From Nitrobacter sp. NHB1 (GTDB lineage: Bacteria > Pseudomonadota > Alphaproteobacteria > Rhizobiales > Xanthobacteraceae), in contig NZ_JBAMDA010000001.1 in NCBI RefSeq assembly GCF_036964665.1, positions 310,001 through 374,000 on the forward strand: a stretch of 64,000 bases of DNA, given 5' to 3'. The notes below the pieces were generated by a model, which worked only from the letters and a program-made list of their open reading frames with translations, was not told where the DNA came from and did no database searches. Positions 50,494-62,629 of the stretch are shown piece after piece. The stretch's first letter is position 1; every line of letters starts with the position of its first letter. Both the position numbers and the translations under genes were made by a program.

Positions 50494-52311
50494 ATGACCA
50501 TCAATCTCAACGTTCCCGACATTCACGAGCTGAAGCCGCGGATCACCGTATTCGGCGTTGGCGGCGCTGGCGGCAACGCGGTCAACAACATGATCACCGC
50601 CGGGCTGGTCGGGGTCGACTTCGTCGTTGCCAACACCGATGCGCAGGCGCTGGCCATGTCGAAGGCGCAGCGCATCGTCCAGATGGGCACGCAGGTCACC
50701 CAGGGTCTGGGCGCGGGTTCGCAGCCGGATGTCGGCGCGGCCGCGGCGCAGGAAGTCATCGACGAGATTCGCGATCACCTCTCGGGCGCAAATATGGTGT
50801 TCGTCACCGCGGGAATGGGCGGCGGCACCGGCACCGGTGCTGCACCCGTGATCGCCAAGGCCGCGCGCGAGATGGGGATACTGACCGTCGGCGTCGTCAC
50901 CAAGCCGTTCCACTTCGAGGGCCAGCGCCGCATGCGCACCGCCGATTCGGGAATCGGTGAGTTGCACAAGGTGGTCGATACGCTGCTGATCATCCCCAAT
51001 CAGAACCTGTTCCGGGTCGCCAACGAAAAGACCACCTTCGCCGACGCCTTCGCGATGGCCGACCAGGTGCTCTATTCGGGCGTCGCCTGCATCACCGACC
51101 TGATGGTCAAGGAGGGCCTGATCAACCTCGACTTCGCCGACGTCCGCGCCGTGATGCGCGAGATGGGCAAGGCGATGATGGGCACCGGCGAGGCCTCCGG
51201 CGAGAAGCGCGCGCTCACCGCCGCCGAAGCCGCGATCGCCAACCCGCTGATCGACGACAGCTCGATGAAGGGCGCGCGGGGCCTTCTGATCTCGATCACC
51301 GGCGGCAAGGACCTGACGCTGTTCGAGGTCGACGAGGCCGCCACCCGCATCCGCGAGGAGGTCGATCAGGACGCCAATATCATCGTCGGCGCCACCTTCG
51401 ACGAAAGTCTTGACGGTATCATCCGCGTGTCGGTGGTCGCCACCGGCATCGACCAGAGCACGATTGCGCGCACTGCCGCCGCCACGCCGGCCACGAAACT
51501 GGCATCTGCTCCGTCGCTCGCGTTGGACACGCGTGTGGCCGATCTGACCGCGAAGCTGCGCGAGGACAACAAGCGTCTCGCCGCCGGTGCCGCGCAGAAA
51601 GCCGCCGAGCCGCCGCGTCCCGCCGCCCATCCCGCCCAGGCGCCGCAGCATCAGCCCGCCGCGTCCAGCGCCAATGTCGAGCGCGCGGCGCTTGAGGCGA
51701 TTGCCGCGGCCGTCGCCGAGCCGGTGCGGCCGGCCGCTCCGGCTGCCATGCAGCCTGCATCTTACGGCGACGTCACCGTGCGGCCGATCGCGCAGAAGCC
51801 GACGCTGTTCCCGGATCACGATCCCGCCCCGCGCGAGAAGCAGGAGCCGCCGCCGCCGGAGAACTTCATCCCGCAGCCGGCCGAACGTGCCCCGGTCCGC
51901 GCTCCGCGGATGCCGAGGATCGAGGAACTGCCGATGCCCGCGCAAAACGAAATCCGTCAGGCGAGGGGTGAGGTCGACGGGGATCATCCGCAGAAGAACC
52001 GGCTTTCATTGTTGCAGCGCCTCGCCAATGTCAGTCTCGGCCGCCGCGACCAGGACACCGAGCCTCCGATCGCGGCTCGCGCCTCCGGGCCGGCCATGGC
52101 TCCGATGCCTCCATTGCCGGAGCGTCGGCCGCAGCGCAGCGTCGCCGAGCAGATGGCTGCGAGCGCAGACAATGAGCCGGTATCGGAGTATGCCCGGCGT
52201 CCGGCGCCGCAAGGACTGGACTCCCACGGCCGTCCGGCTCCCGTTGCACCGGCGCCACAGGGGGACGACCACCTGGATATCCCCGCTTTTCTGCGCCGCC
52301 AGGCCAACTGA
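50494..52311 (+). CDS. ftsZ: Cell division protein FtsZ
   Basis: 605 residues. The GTPase core (about 1-330) has [15 protein letters not shown], the tubulin signature [12 protein letters not shown] near residue 108, and DNADxxx-type T7-loop sequence [14 protein letters not shown] long Ala/Pro-rich linker (about 335-590) precedes the conserved C-terminal peptide [13 protein letters not shown], which binds FtsA. It polymerises at mid-cell to form the Z ring. The length is typical of the linker-extended alphaproteobacterial FtsZ. The gene follows ftsA after 91 bases and is closed by a clear terminator. Confidence 0.97.
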   Translation: MTINLNVPDIHELKPRITVFGVGGAGGNAVNNMITAGLVGVDFVVANTDAQALAMSKAQRIVQMGTQVTQGLGAGSQPDVGAAAAQEVIDEIRDHLSGANMVFVTAGMGGGTGTGAAPVIAKAAREMGILTVGVVTKPFHFEGQRRMRTADSGIGELHKVVDTLLIIPNQNLFRVANEKTTFADAFAMADQVLYSGVACITDLMVKEGLINLDFADVRAVMREMGKAMMGTGEASGEKRALTAAEAAIANPLIDDSSMKGARGLLISITGGKDLTLFEVDEAATRIREEVDQDANIIVGATFDESLDGIIRVSVVATGIDQSTIARTAAATPATKLASAPSLALDTRVADLTAKLREDNKRLAAGAAQKAAEPPRPAAHPAQAPQHQPAASSANVERAALEAIAAAVAEPVRPAAPAAMQPASYGDVTVRPIAQKPTLFPDHDPAPREKQEPPPPENFIPQPAERAPVRAPRMPRIEELPMPAQNEIRQARGEVDGDHPQKNRLSLLQRLANVSLGRRDQDTEPPIAARASGPAMAPMPPLPERRPQRSVAEQMAASADNEPVSEYARRPAPQGLDSHGRPAPVAPAPQGDDHLDIPAFLRRQAN

Positions 52312-52337
52312 GGTCCTGTAACAATTGGAAATCGGAG

Positions 52338-52372
52338 GGGCTTCGGCGATCAAGCCGGAGCCCTTTTCTTTT
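52338..52372 (+). terminator. Rho-independent terminator after ftsZ
   Basis: GGGCTTCGGC and GCCGGAGCCC form a 10-bp stem (one G-U pair) with a 6-base loop, followed by TTTTCTTTT (52364-52372). It lies 27 bases after the ftsZ stop and should separate ftsZ from lpxC. Confidence 0.85.
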
Positions 52373-52650
52373 CTTGATCCAGTATTTTACTATCTGTATG
52401 CAAGCGCTTATATCTTAACGAAAATTTATGTATCTTATGTTTCGCTTTAAGGTCACGCCGGCCCGCAAATTTGGTTAACAGGCGGCGTGATTGCGGCGGA
52501 GATAGGGTAACAATTGGTAAAGAAGCGTGAATTGGCGGACTTTGGGGCTACCGGTATGTTTTATCGGTGACTTGGGGAATCGCGAATCGATTCGCCGCCT
52601 CTCAGGCGGGGAAATTCGGCATTCGGGATGAGTCACTTGGGCCAGGGTTT
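52373..52650 (+). promoter_or_regulatory. AT-rich promoter-like region upstream of lpxC
   Basis: Bases 52375-52456 are strikingly AT-rich. TTTACT (52386-52391) and TATATC (52409-52414) are spaced by 17 bases and make a plausible -35/-10 pair. TTAACGAAAATTTAT (52415-52429) has the TTAA-N7-TTA shape of a CtrA site but lacks the last bases. The transcript would have a leader of over 200 bases. All of this is by inspection only. Confidence 0.35.
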
Positions 52651-53607
52651 ATGAAATTCAACCGCCAGACGACGCTTCGTTCGCAAGCCACCGTGACGGG
52701 TGTCGGCGTTCATTCCGGATCACCCGTCAGTCTGACCCTTGGCCCTGCCTCGATCGATGCGGGTTTTGTCTTTGTCCGGACCGGCACCGATGGAATTGAT
52801 CGACGGGTGCAGGCCGTCGCAAAATCCGTCACGTCGACCGAATTCGCCACGGTGCTGGGCGACCAGCAGGGCCCGCTTGTCTCCACCGCCGAGCACGTTC
52901 TTGCCGCGTTGCGCGGCATCGGCGTCGACAACGCCACCATCGAAATCGACGGGCCTGAAGTGCCGATCATGGACGGCAGTTCGGCCGCGTTCGTCGCCGC
53001 GATCGACCAGGCCGGTATTGTCGAGCAGTCCGCGCCGCGCCGCTTCATTCAGGTGTTGAAGCCGGTGCGGGTGACGAGGGGCGAGGCGTCCGGCGAGATT
53101 CGCCCGCATGCACGCGGTTTCCGTGTCGAGGTCGAGATCGATTTCGCCAATCCGGTGATCGGTCACCAGGATTATGCCCTCGACCTCAATCCCGAAAGTT
53201 TTCGCCGCGAAATCAGCCGCGCCCGTACCTTTGGCTGCTTGAACGATGTCGCGAAGCTCTGGAGTGCCGGCTTCGCGCGGGGCGCGTCCTTTGAAAACTC
53301 CATGGTGTTCGATGACGAGCGCCTATTGAATGCCGGTGGCCTGCGCTACGCCGACGAGTGCGCGCGACACAAGGTTCTCGATGTGATCGGCGATCTTGCG
53401 CTCGCAGGGTTGCCGCTGATCGGCGGCTATCGCTCGGCGCGCGGCGGGCACAAGCTCAACCATGCCGTGCTCTCGGCCTTGATGGCCGATCGGACCGCCT
53501 GGCGGGTGGTCGAGGGCCAGCCGGCCTCGCGTCCGCGCAGTCAGGGCGAAGCGGTCGGCGGAATGGTGGGCGGCATGGTTGCGGCCTACGGTCCCAACGT
53601 GTCCTGA
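52651..53607 (+). CDS. lpxC: UDP-3-O-acyl-N-acetylglucosamine deacetylase
   Basis: 318 residues. The zinc ligands are H82 (TAEHVLAAL), H240 and D244 (ARHKVLDVIGDLAL), and GGYRSARGGHKLNHAVL contains the catalytic His. LpxC carries out the committed step of lipid A synthesis. The ATG at 52651 gives MKFNRQTTLRSQATVTGVGVHSG; a start further upstream would add 28 residues without homology. It follows ftsZ behind a terminator and its own promoter-like region. Confidence 0.96.
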   Translation: MKFNRQTTLRSQATVTGVGVHSGSPVSLTLGPASIDAGFVFVRTGTDGIDRRVQAVAKSVTSTEFATVLGDQQGPLVSTAEHVLAALRGIGVDNATIEIDGPEVPIMDGSSAAFVAAIDQAGIVEQSAPRRFIQVLKPVRVTRGEASGEIRPHARGFRVEVEIDFANPVIGHQDYALDLNPESFRREISRARTFGCLNDVAKLWSAGFARGASFENSMVFDDERLLNAGGLRYADECARHKVLDVIGDLALAGLPLIGGYRSARGGHKLNHAVLSALMADRTAWRVVEGQPASRPRSQGEAVGGMVGGMVAAYGPNVS

Positions 53608-53740
53608 TCCGCAGGGCACCAGCATTCTGCCCCGTTCACACGTCTCGCTTCTGTTCTGTTACTGCGGTTACTGGAGTCGTCATCTCGCACCTCCGGAGCG
53701 TTGTGCGCTCCGGCGTTTCGCCTTAATCCGGGCGAAATAG

Positions 53741-53770
53741 CTGCGTACCCGATTGGTAGCGGTTTTTTTT
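53741..53770 (+). terminator. Possible rho-independent terminator after lpxC
   Basis: An imperfect hairpin (CTGCGTACC / GGTAGCGG) is followed by T8 (53763-53770). It lies 130 bases after the lpxC stop and 90 bases before bamD. Confidence 0.45.
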
Positions 53771-53858
53771 CGGCTAAAGGGGCTCGCGGTCGAGAGGTCG
53801 CACCGTCTGTTCCGGGCGGTGCCCGGGTCACCGTATCACGGACGTCAGGTTTTTATCG

Positions 53859-54773
53859 ATGTTGGCTAAGCGTATGGCGCTCGGACGGGTCGCGTTGACG
53901 GATCGCACGGTTCTCCTCGATCGGTTCGGCCGGAAACTGCGGCTTGTCGTCTCCCTCGCGGTTCTGGGGGCGACCCTGAGCGGCTGCGGCACGGGTGCGC
54001 TGTGGGACAAGTTCATGGCGAAGGACGAACAGACCTTCAGCGATCAGCCGGCGGACAAGCTCTACAACGAGGGCTTGTTCCTGATGAACAACCAGCATGA
54101 CCTCAAGGCGGCGACGAAGAAGTTCGACGAGGTCGACCGCGAGCACCCGTATTCGGATTGGGCGCGGAAGTCGTTGCTGATGTCGGCCTACGCCTCTTAT
54201 CAGGCCGGCGACTACGATACCTGCATCGGCTCCGCGTCGCGCTACGTGACGCTGCATCCCGGCAGCCCCGACGCCGCCTATGCGCAATACCTGATCGCCG
54301 CCTCGAACTATGACCAGATTCCGGATATCTCGCGCGACCAGGCCCGCACCGAGAAGGCGATGGCTTCGCTCGAGGAGGTAATCCGCAAATATCCGACGTC
54401 CGAATATGCCGGCGAAGCCAAGAAGAAGCTCCAGGGCGCGCGCGACCAGCTCGCCGGCAAGGAAATGGCGATCGGCCGCTACTACATGGAGCGGCGCGAC
54501 TACACCGGCGCCATCAACCGCTTCAAGACCGTCGTGACCCGTTACCAGACCACGCGGCACGTCGAGGAGGCGCTGGCGCGGCTGACCGAGGCCTATATGG
54601 CGATCGGAATCGTCGGTGAGGCGCAGACCGCCGCGGCCGTGCTCGGCCACAACTTTCCGAACAGCCGCTGGTACAAGGACGCGTACAATCTCGTGAAGTC
54701 GGGCGGGAGCGAGCCGAGCGAGAATCGGGGCTCGTGGATCAGCAAGGCGTTCAGGAAGATGGGGCTCGGCTAG
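53859..54773 (+). CDS. bamD: Outer membrane protein assembly factor BamD
   Basis: 304 residues. A lipoprotein signal peptide ends with the lipobox LSGC (Cys at about 43). The mature protein has TPR-like repeats typical of BamD: NEGLFLMNNQHDLKAATKKFDEVDREHPYSDWARK, IGRYYMERRDYTGAINRF and TRHVEEALARLTEAYMAIG. BamD is an essential lipoprotein of the BAM complex in the periplasm. The N-terminus is somewhat long, so a later start (ATG 53874) is possible. It is followed by recN after 83 bases. Confidence 0.94.
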   Translation: MLAKRMALGRVALTDRTVLLDRFGRKLRLVVSLAVLGATLSGCGTGALWDKFMAKDEQTFSDQPADKLYNEGLFLMNNQHDLKAATKKFDEVDREHPYSDWARKSLLMSAYASYQAGDYDTCIGSASRYVTLHPGSPDAAYAQYLIAASNYDQIPDISRDQARTEKAMASLEEVIRKYPTSEYAGEAKKKLQGARDQLAGKEMAIGRYYMERRDYTGAINRFKTVVTRYQTTRHVEEALARLTEAYMAIGIVGEAQTAAAVLGHNFPNSRWYKDAYNLVKSGGSEPSENRGSWISKAFRKMGLG

Positions 54774-54856
54774 TGTCCAGGTCCGAACTTCGCTAGACTC
54801 TACGCTAAGCGTCTCTGCGAACCCGTCAGCGACACCTTGGCAGGAACCGGCCTCCT

Positions 54857-56542
54857 ATGCTTGCGCGCCTTTCGATCCGCGACATCGTCCTGATCGAGCG
54901 GCTCGATATCGAGTTCGCCTCCGGCCTTGCGGTGCTGACCGGCGAGACCGGCGCGGGAAAATCCATTCTGCTTGATGCTTTCGCGCTGGCGCTCGGCGGT
55001 CGCGGCGACGCCGGGCTGGTCCGCCACGGCGCGGAGCAGGGGCAGGTCACCGCCACCTTCGATATTCCGAAGAACCATCCGGTCGGCGCGATCCTCGCCG
55101 CCAACGCCATCGACGGCTCTATTTCTGAAGATTCGGGCGAGATGATTCTGCGCCGGGTGCAGCTCGCCGACGGCCGCACCCGCGCCTTCATCAACGATCA
55201 GGCGATCAGCGTGCAGACCTTGAAGGCGGTCGGCGCGGCGCTGGTGGAAATTCACGGCCAGCACGACGAGCGGGCGCTGGTCGATGCCTCGACCCACCGG
55301 CGGCTGCTCGATGCCTTTGCCGGATTGGAGGCCGATGTCGCCGCGCTAGAGGTGCTGTGGGAGGGCCGACGCGCCACCCGTGCGGCGCTCGACGATCACC
55401 GCGCCGGTATGGAGCGTGCCGCGCGCGAGGCCGACTATCTGCGTCATGCGTCCGACGAGTTAAGACAACTCGCGCCGCAGGACGGCGAGGAAACGGCTTT
55501 GGCCGAACGTCGCACCACGATGATGGCCGGAGAAAAGATCGCGGCCGACCTGCGCGAAGCGCAAGACGCCGTCAGCGGCAACCGTTCGCCGGTGAGTGCG
55601 TTGGCGGCGGCGGTGCGGCGGCTGGAACGGCGGGCCGCGAGTTCGCCGCAACTGGTCGAGCCGGCGGTCAGGGCCATCGATGCCGCCATCAACGCGCTGG
55701 AGGAGGCCGACCAGCATCTCGCGGCGGCGCGCGCAGCGGCCGATTTCGACCCGGCCGAGCTGGAGCGTATCGAGGAACGGCTGTTCGCGCTGCGCGCGGC
55801 GTCACGCAAATATGCTACGCCGGTGGACGGCCTTGCTGCGCTCGCCGCCAAGTTTGCGAACGACGTTGCGCTGATCGACGCCGGCGCGGATCGACTGACC
55901 GTGCTGGAAAAGGAGGCGGTCGACGCCGACAGGCGCTTCGCGGCGGCGGCCGCGAAACTTTCTGCAACTCGCATCAAGGCTGCGGGAAAACTCGACAAGG
56001 CGGTCAATGCGGAGCTTGCGCCGCTGAAGCTCGAGCGCGCGACATTTTCCACGCAAATCGAATCGGATTCGGCGTCGCCGGGGCCGCAAGGCTTCGATCG
56101 TGTCGAGTTCTGGGTGCAGACTAATCCGGGCACCCGGCCGGGGCCGCTGATGAAGGTTGCCTCCGGCGGCGAACTGTCGCGCTTCCTGCTGGCGCTGAAG
56201 GTGGTGCTTTCGGACAAGGGCTCGGCGCCGACGCTGGTGTTCGACGAGATCGACACCGGAGTCGGAGGTGCGGTGGCCGACGCCATCGGCGCGCGGCTGG
56301 CGCGGTTGGCCTGCAAGGTGCAGGTGATGGCGGTGACCCACGCACCGCAGGTCGCGGTGCGCGCCGACCAGCATCTGTTGATTTCAAAGGATGCGCTGGA
56401 CCGCGGCAAACGCGTCGCCACCCGTGTCGCGACGCTGGCGAACGATCACCGCCGCGAGGAAATCGCGCGGATGCTGGCGGGGGCCGAGATCACTGCCGAA
56501 GCCCGCGCCGCTGCGGAACGGTTGTTGAAAGCAGTGGGGTAA
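54857..56542 (+). CDS. recN: DNA repair protein RecN
   Basis: 561 residues. The N-terminal Walker A is GETGAGKS (29-36) in MLARLSIRDIVLIERLDIEF. Central coiled-coil arms (about 160-390) are rich in Ala, Arg and Glu. The C-terminal head has GELSRFLLALKVVL and Walker B TLVFDEIDTGVGGAVADAIG. This SMC-like protein acts in double-strand break repair. In many proteobacteria it lies near ligA, as here: ligA begins 7 bases after its stop. Confidence 0.95.
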   Translation: MLARLSIRDIVLIERLDIEFASGLAVLTGETGAGKSILLDAFALALGGRGDAGLVRHGAEQGQVTATFDIPKNHPVGAILAANAIDGSISEDSGEMILRRVQLADGRTRAFINDQAISVQTLKAVGAALVEIHGQHDERALVDASTHRRLLDAFAGLEADVAALEVLWEGRRATRAALDDHRAGMERAAREADYLRHASDELRQLAPQDGEETALAERRTTMMAGEKIAADLREAQDAVSGNRSPVSALAAAVRRLERRAASSPQLVEPAVRAIDAAINALEEADQHLAAARAAADFDPAELERIEERLFALRAASRKYATPVDGLAALAAKFANDVALIDAGADRLTVLEKEAVDADRRFAAAAAKLSATRIKAAGKLDKAVNAELAPLKLERATFSTQIESDSASPGPQGFDRVEFWVQTNPGTRPGPLMKVASGGELSRFLLALKVVLSDKGSAPTLVFDEIDTGVGGAVADAIGARLARLACKVQVMAVTHAPQVAVRADQHLLISKDALDRGKRVATRVATLANDHRREEIARMLAGAEITAEARAAAERLLKAVG

Positions 56543-58690
<2,148 letters not shown>

Positions 58691-58733
58691 GTGATCGAAG
58701 TCGGATGCGTCGAGAAATGGAGTGACGGACCGT

Positions 58734-59435
58734 TCAGGCCGGCTGATCGATCGTCACCTTCAGCGTGCCGACGCCGTCGCAGCCGCATTCGATTCTGTCG
58801 CCGGGCTGAAGCCGGGAGACGCCGGCGGGCGTGCCGGTCATGATGATGTCGCCGGCCTGAAGTTCGACCTGTTGCGAGAGTTGCCAGATGATCTCTGGCA
58901 CGTTCCAGATCATCTGCGCGATGTCGCCGCTCTGAGTCTCCTTGCCGTTGACCGTGAGCCAGATGCGGCCTTTCGAGGGATGGCCGATCTCCGCGGCTGG
59001 CTGGATCGGGCTCGACGGCGCGGAGTGATCGAACGATTTTGCGATCTCCCAGGGCTGCTCCTTCTTCCGCGCCGCGTTCTGCAGGTCGCGCCGGGTGAGG
59101 TCGATGCCGACGGCGTAGCCGTAGACGTGGTCGAGCGCCTTGTCGGCGGGGATGCGCAGGCCTCCGCTCTTCATAGCGACGATCAGTTCGACCTCGTGAT
59201 GCAGGTCGCTGGTCAGCGGCGGATAGGGGATGACCGCGCCATCGGGCTCAATCATGTCGGCGTGCTTTGCGAAGAAGAACGGCGGCGCGCGCTCGTCGTT
59301 GCCCATCTCGCGGATATGCTCGAGATAGTTGCGGCCGACGCACCAGATGCGGCGGACCGGAAAGAATTTGCTCTCGCCCACGACCGCAATGGTGGGTTGG
59401 GGCGGCTGTGGAATAACAAAAGACGCTGTGCTCAT
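58734..59435 (-). CDS. Fumarylacetoacetate hydrolase family protein
   Basis: 233 residues. IWCVGRNYLEHIREMG, PPLTSDLHHEVELIVAM (metal-binding Glu and His), GYAVGIDLTRRDLQ and GDIIMTGTPAGVSRLQPGD are FAH family motifs. It resembles fumarylpyruvate or acylpyruvate hydrolases that cleave C-C bonds in aromatic-acid catabolism. The true substrate cannot be read from the sequence. It is convergent with ligA and solitary, 69 bases from the ABC exporter. Confidence 0.88.
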   Translation of the reverse strand: MSTASFVIPQPPQPTIAVVGESKFFPVRRIWCVGRNYLEHIREMGNDERAPPFFFAKHADMIEPDGAVIPYPPLTSDLHHEVELIVAMKSGGLRIPADKALDHVYGYAVGIDLTRRDLQNAARKKEQPWEIAKSFDHSAPSSPIQPAAEIGHPSKGRIWLTVNGKETQSGDIAQMIWNVPEIIWQLSQQVELQAGDIIMTGTPAGVSRLQPGDRIECGCDGVGTLKVTIDQPA

Positions 59436-59504
59436 GCGGCTCTCCGCAGTCTGTACGCGGCTGGGCGACGGAATGGTCGGACCCTGCGGGCCGCGAGATC
59501 GAGC

Positions 59505-61307
59505 TTACGCCGATGCGCTGAGAGGAGCCAGAGCCGGTGCGTCGCGATGCTGCAGGCGAAAGAACGACGCATAGCGTCCGTCGCGCCGCAGCAGGTCATC
59601 GTGGCGGCCACGCTCGACGATCTCGCCTCCTTCGACCACCAGGATCGCGTCGGCGTGCATGATGGTGTGCAGGCGGTGCGCGATCACGATCGTGGTGCGA
59701 TTGCGGCAGAGATGCTCGATCGCTTCTTGTACCTGCTTTTCGGATTCGGAATCGAGCGCGGCGGTGGCCTCGTCCAGCAGGATGATCGGAGCGTCCTTGA
59801 TCAGCGCGCGCGCCACCGCGACCCGCTGGCGCTGCCCGCCGGAAAGTTGCGCGCCGTGTTCGCCCACGGGCGTGTCATAGCCGAGCGGAAAGTTCATGAT
59901 GAAGTCGTGAGCGCAGGCGGCTTTCGCTGCGGCGACGATTTCGTCCTCGCCGACGCCGGGACGGCCGAACGCGATGTTCTCGCGGATGGTGGCGCGGAAC
60001 AGGTAAACGTCCTGTCCGACATAGGCGGTCTGCTGGCGCAGCGATGTCCGCGACACGCCGGAGATGACCTGTCCGTCGATCAGGATGTCGCCCCTGGTGA
60101 CCTCATACAGGCGCAGCAGCAGCGCCAGCACGGTGGATTTGCCCCCACCCGAGGGGCCGACCAGCGCGGTCATCTTGCCCGGCTCGGCGACGAAGCTCAT
60201 GCGGTTGAGGACGGGCTCGTCCGGACGATAGGCGAAGGTGACGTCTCGCAGTTCGACGCAAGCGGTCGTCAATTTCAGCGCCGGTTTGTCGCTGTCGTCG
60301 GGCTCGCTGGCGGGGGTGTCGACGATCTCCAGAAGCTTGCGTGCGCCGATCAGGTTGCTGTTGAGTTCGATGTTGAGGCGAGCCAGCCGCTTGGCCGGTT
60401 CATAGGCCAGCAGAAAGGCGGTGAGGAACGAAAAGAACTGACCGGGCGTCGCGCCCATGGCGACGACGCGATAGCCGCCGTACATCAGCCCGCCGGCGAT
60501 GGCGAAACCGCCCAGCGTTTCCATCAGCGGACTGGCGCGGTTCGAGACCCGCGCCATCTTGTTGTTGGTCTGCTCGACGGCTGCGATGCTGGCGTCGATC
60601 CGTTCGCCCATGGTCCGCTCGAGCGTGAACGCCTTCACGGTGCGGATGCCCTGCAGCGATTCCTGCATGGTCTCCATGATGTCCGTGGTGCCGCTGAACT
60701 GGTTGTGGGCGAGCCCCTTGACGCGCTTCACCAGCTTGCGCAGCACCAGCATCGCCGGCGGCGCCACCAGGAGGCCGAACAGCGCCATGTAGGGATCCTG
60801 CATCACCATCACGATGATCAGCCCGATCAGCGAGAGCAGGTCACGGCCGACGGCGTTGATCAGCAGGCTGAGCACCTGCGTGACGGAACTGGCGCCGGCG
60901 GTCAGCCGCGCCAGAAACTCCGACGAATGCCGCGCCGAGAAGAAACCGATGCTTTCGCTCATCAGCTTGGCGAACAGACGGCGCTGGTTGTTGGCGAGGA
61001 TCGCGTTGCTGATCTGCGAGAGGATTACGGAATGGCCGTAGGTCGCTGCGCCCTTGAGCGAAAAAATGACGACGGTCAGCAGCGACAGAATGGCGATTCC
61101 GCGCACATCCTTGTTGACGTAAGCCTGATTGATGACTTCGCCGAGCAAGTAGGCGGAACCCGCCGTCGTTGCCGCGGAGACGGCCATCAGCGTGAATGCG
61201 GCGAGGTAGCGCCGCCAATAGGCCATGCCCTGTTCCGTGATCAGGCGGCGGATCAGGATGGCCGCGCCATAGGGATCGTCGGAAATTTTTTTCGGAGGTT
61301 CGGTCAT
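59505..61307 (-). CDS. MsbA-type lipid/multidrug ABC exporter (fused TMD-NBD)
   Basis: 600 residues. An N-terminal six-helix transmembrane domain (about 1-320) includes LARLTAGASSVTQVLSLLINAVGRDL. The nucleotide-binding domain has Walker A GPSGGGKST (about 382-390), signature LSGGQRQRVAVARAL (about 485-499), Walker B ILLDEATAALD and the switch His in IVIAHRLHTI. As a half-transporter it would dimerise. It resembles MsbA (LPS core/lipid A flippase). The galE-waaC-gmhB neighbourhood fits envelope export, but the substrate is inferred. Gene symbol left blank because msbA-like paralogues are common. Confidence 0.85.
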   Translation of the reverse strand: MTEPPKKISDDPYGAAILIRRLITEQGMAYWRRYLAAFTLMAVSAATTAGSAYLLGEVINQAYVNKDVRGIAILSLLTVVIFSLKGAATYGHSVILSQISNAILANNQRRLFAKLMSESIGFFSARHSSEFLARLTAGASSVTQVLSLLINAVGRDLLSLIGLIIVMVMQDPYMALFGLLVAPPAMLVLRKLVKRVKGLAHNQFSGTTDIMETMQESLQGIRTVKAFTLERTMGERIDASIAAVEQTNNKMARVSNRASPLMETLGGFAIAGGLMYGGYRVVAMGATPGQFFSFLTAFLLAYEPAKRLARLNIELNSNLIGARKLLEIVDTPASEPDDSDKPALKLTTACVELRDVTFAYRPDEPVLNRMSFVAEPGKMTALVGPSGGGKSTVLALLLRLYEVTRGDILIDGQVISGVSRTSLRQQTAYVGQDVYLFRATIRENIAFGRPGVGEDEIVAAAKAACAHDFIMNFPLGYDTPVGEHGAQLSGGQRQRVAVARALIKDAPIILLDEATAALDSESEKQVQEAIEHLCRNRTTIVIAHRLHTIMHADAILVVEGGEIVERGRHDDLLRRDGRYASFFRLQHRDAPALAPLSASA

Positions 61308-61429
61308 CGCGTTCCATTGACGCCGTGAATCGGCTATCGCCCGCGCGTCAGGGTTGTTGCGAAAGCAACCGACTCAATGCCCGCAATAGCGATTTTTTTC
61401 AAGCCAAAACCGGGTTTTCGCCGGGGTTA

Positions 61430-62440
61430 TCAGGCCGATGCCGCGAGCGTGCCCTTGACGTGCCGCTGCGCCAGTTTCTCTTCCCATGCCAGCGCGTGGG
61501 CGGCGATGGTTGCGAGGTCGTCGTATTGCGGCGTCCAGTCGAGCGCTGCGCGAATCCGGCCGGTGTCGGCGATCATGGTCATGATATCGCCGGGGCGGCG
61601 GTCGGAATAGTGTACCGCGAAGTTGCGGCCGCAGACCCGCCGCACCGCTTCGATTGTTTCCAGAACGGAGTAGCCGCGCCCGTATCCGCAGTTCAGCGTC
61701 GTCGAACGTCCGCCGTTTTGCAAGTATGTCAGCGCGGCGCGATGCGCCTGCGCCAGATCGCTGACATGGATGAAGTCGCGGATGCAGCTTCCGTCCGGCG
61801 TCGGGTAGTCGGTGCCGAACACGTCGATCTTGGCGCGCTGTCCGGTCGCGGCTTCGACCGCAATCTTCAGAAGATGCGTGGCGCCCGCCGTCGACAGGCC
61901 GATCCGCGCCTGCGGATCGGCGCCCGCGACATTGAAGTAGCGCAGCACGACGTAGTTCATGCCGTGCGCGGTCGCGACATCGTGCAGCATGATTTCGCTC
62001 ATCAGCTTCGACGATCCGTAAGGGGAGAGCGGCCGGGTCGGCGCGTCTTCCGGGACCGGCATCCGGTCGGGATTGCCGTAGACTGCGGCGGTCGACGAAA
62101 AGATGAAGCGGTTGACTCCGCATTTGACCGCGACATTCAGCAGACTGCGCGTCGTCATCGTATTGTTGCGATAGTAGGCGAGTGGATCGCGCATCGACTC
62201 GGGCACCACCACGGAACCCGCAAAGTGAATGATGCTTTCGACCCCGTGCTGAGCGATAACGTTCTCGACGAGATTTTCGTCGCCTGCATCGCCGATGAAC
62301 AGCGGCACGCCTTCCGGCAGCGCCGATGAAAAGCCGGTGGAGAGGTTGTCGATCACGACGACGCTTTCGCCGGCTTCCGCCAGCGCAAGAACCATATGAC
62401 TGCCGATGTAGCCGGCGCCGCCGGTAACGAGCACGGTCAT
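61430..62440 (-). CDS. galE: UDP-glucose 4-epimerase
   Basis: 336 residues. MTVLVTGGAGYIGSHMVLALAEAG is the NAD-binding TGxxGxxG start. The catalytic S...Y...K set is seen as FSSTAAVYGN and PYGSSKLMSEI. It interconverts UDP-glucose and UDP-galactose, for LPS or exopolysaccharide. The start at 62440 is fixed by a strong GGAGGA ribosome-binding site; the longer frame upstream is not needed. It is divergent from waaC. Confidence 0.94.
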   Translation of the reverse strand: MTVLVTGGAGYIGSHMVLALAEAGESVVVIDNLSTGFSSALPEGVPLFIGDAGDENLVENVIAQHGVESIIHFAGSVVVPESMRDPLAYYRNNTMTTRSLLNVAVKCGVNRFIFSSTAAVYGNPDRMPVPEDAPTRPLSPYGSSKLMSEIMLHDVATAHGMNYVVLRYFNVAGADPQARIGLSTAGATHLLKIAVEAATGQRAKIDVFGTDYPTPDGSCIRDFIHVSDLAQAHRAALTYLQNGGRSTTLNCGYGRGYSVLETIEAVRRVCGRNFAVHYSDRRPGDIMTMIADTGRIRAALDWTPQYDDLATIAAHALAWEEKLAQRHVKGTLAASA

Positions 62441-62629
62441 GTCTGTTCCTCCGGGCGAGAGTTCGAGGCGGGCGCGCCCGCGTTTGCCGAAATCTCGCAT
62501 AAAACGGTGGAATTGCCGTATAGCATGGCCGTGATAGGTCAGATTTTCCGCGCTTCGAGCCGGGGAATCGACATTATGGTTGTCAAACTGTAACGAGAGC
62601 CGATTTTTTCTGAGCGGCCTTCGGTGTCG

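Noticed and set aside
50158-51987. 609-codon antisense frame over ftsA and ftsZ
   Set aside because: Gly/Arg/His-rich mirror of ftsZ; the sense genes explain the region fully.
58722-61328. 868-codon open frame on the plus strand over the FAH and ABC exporter genes
   Set aside because: It is the antisense shadow of two well-supported minus-strand genes in GC-rich DNA; its translation is rich in Arg/His/Asp and matches nothing.
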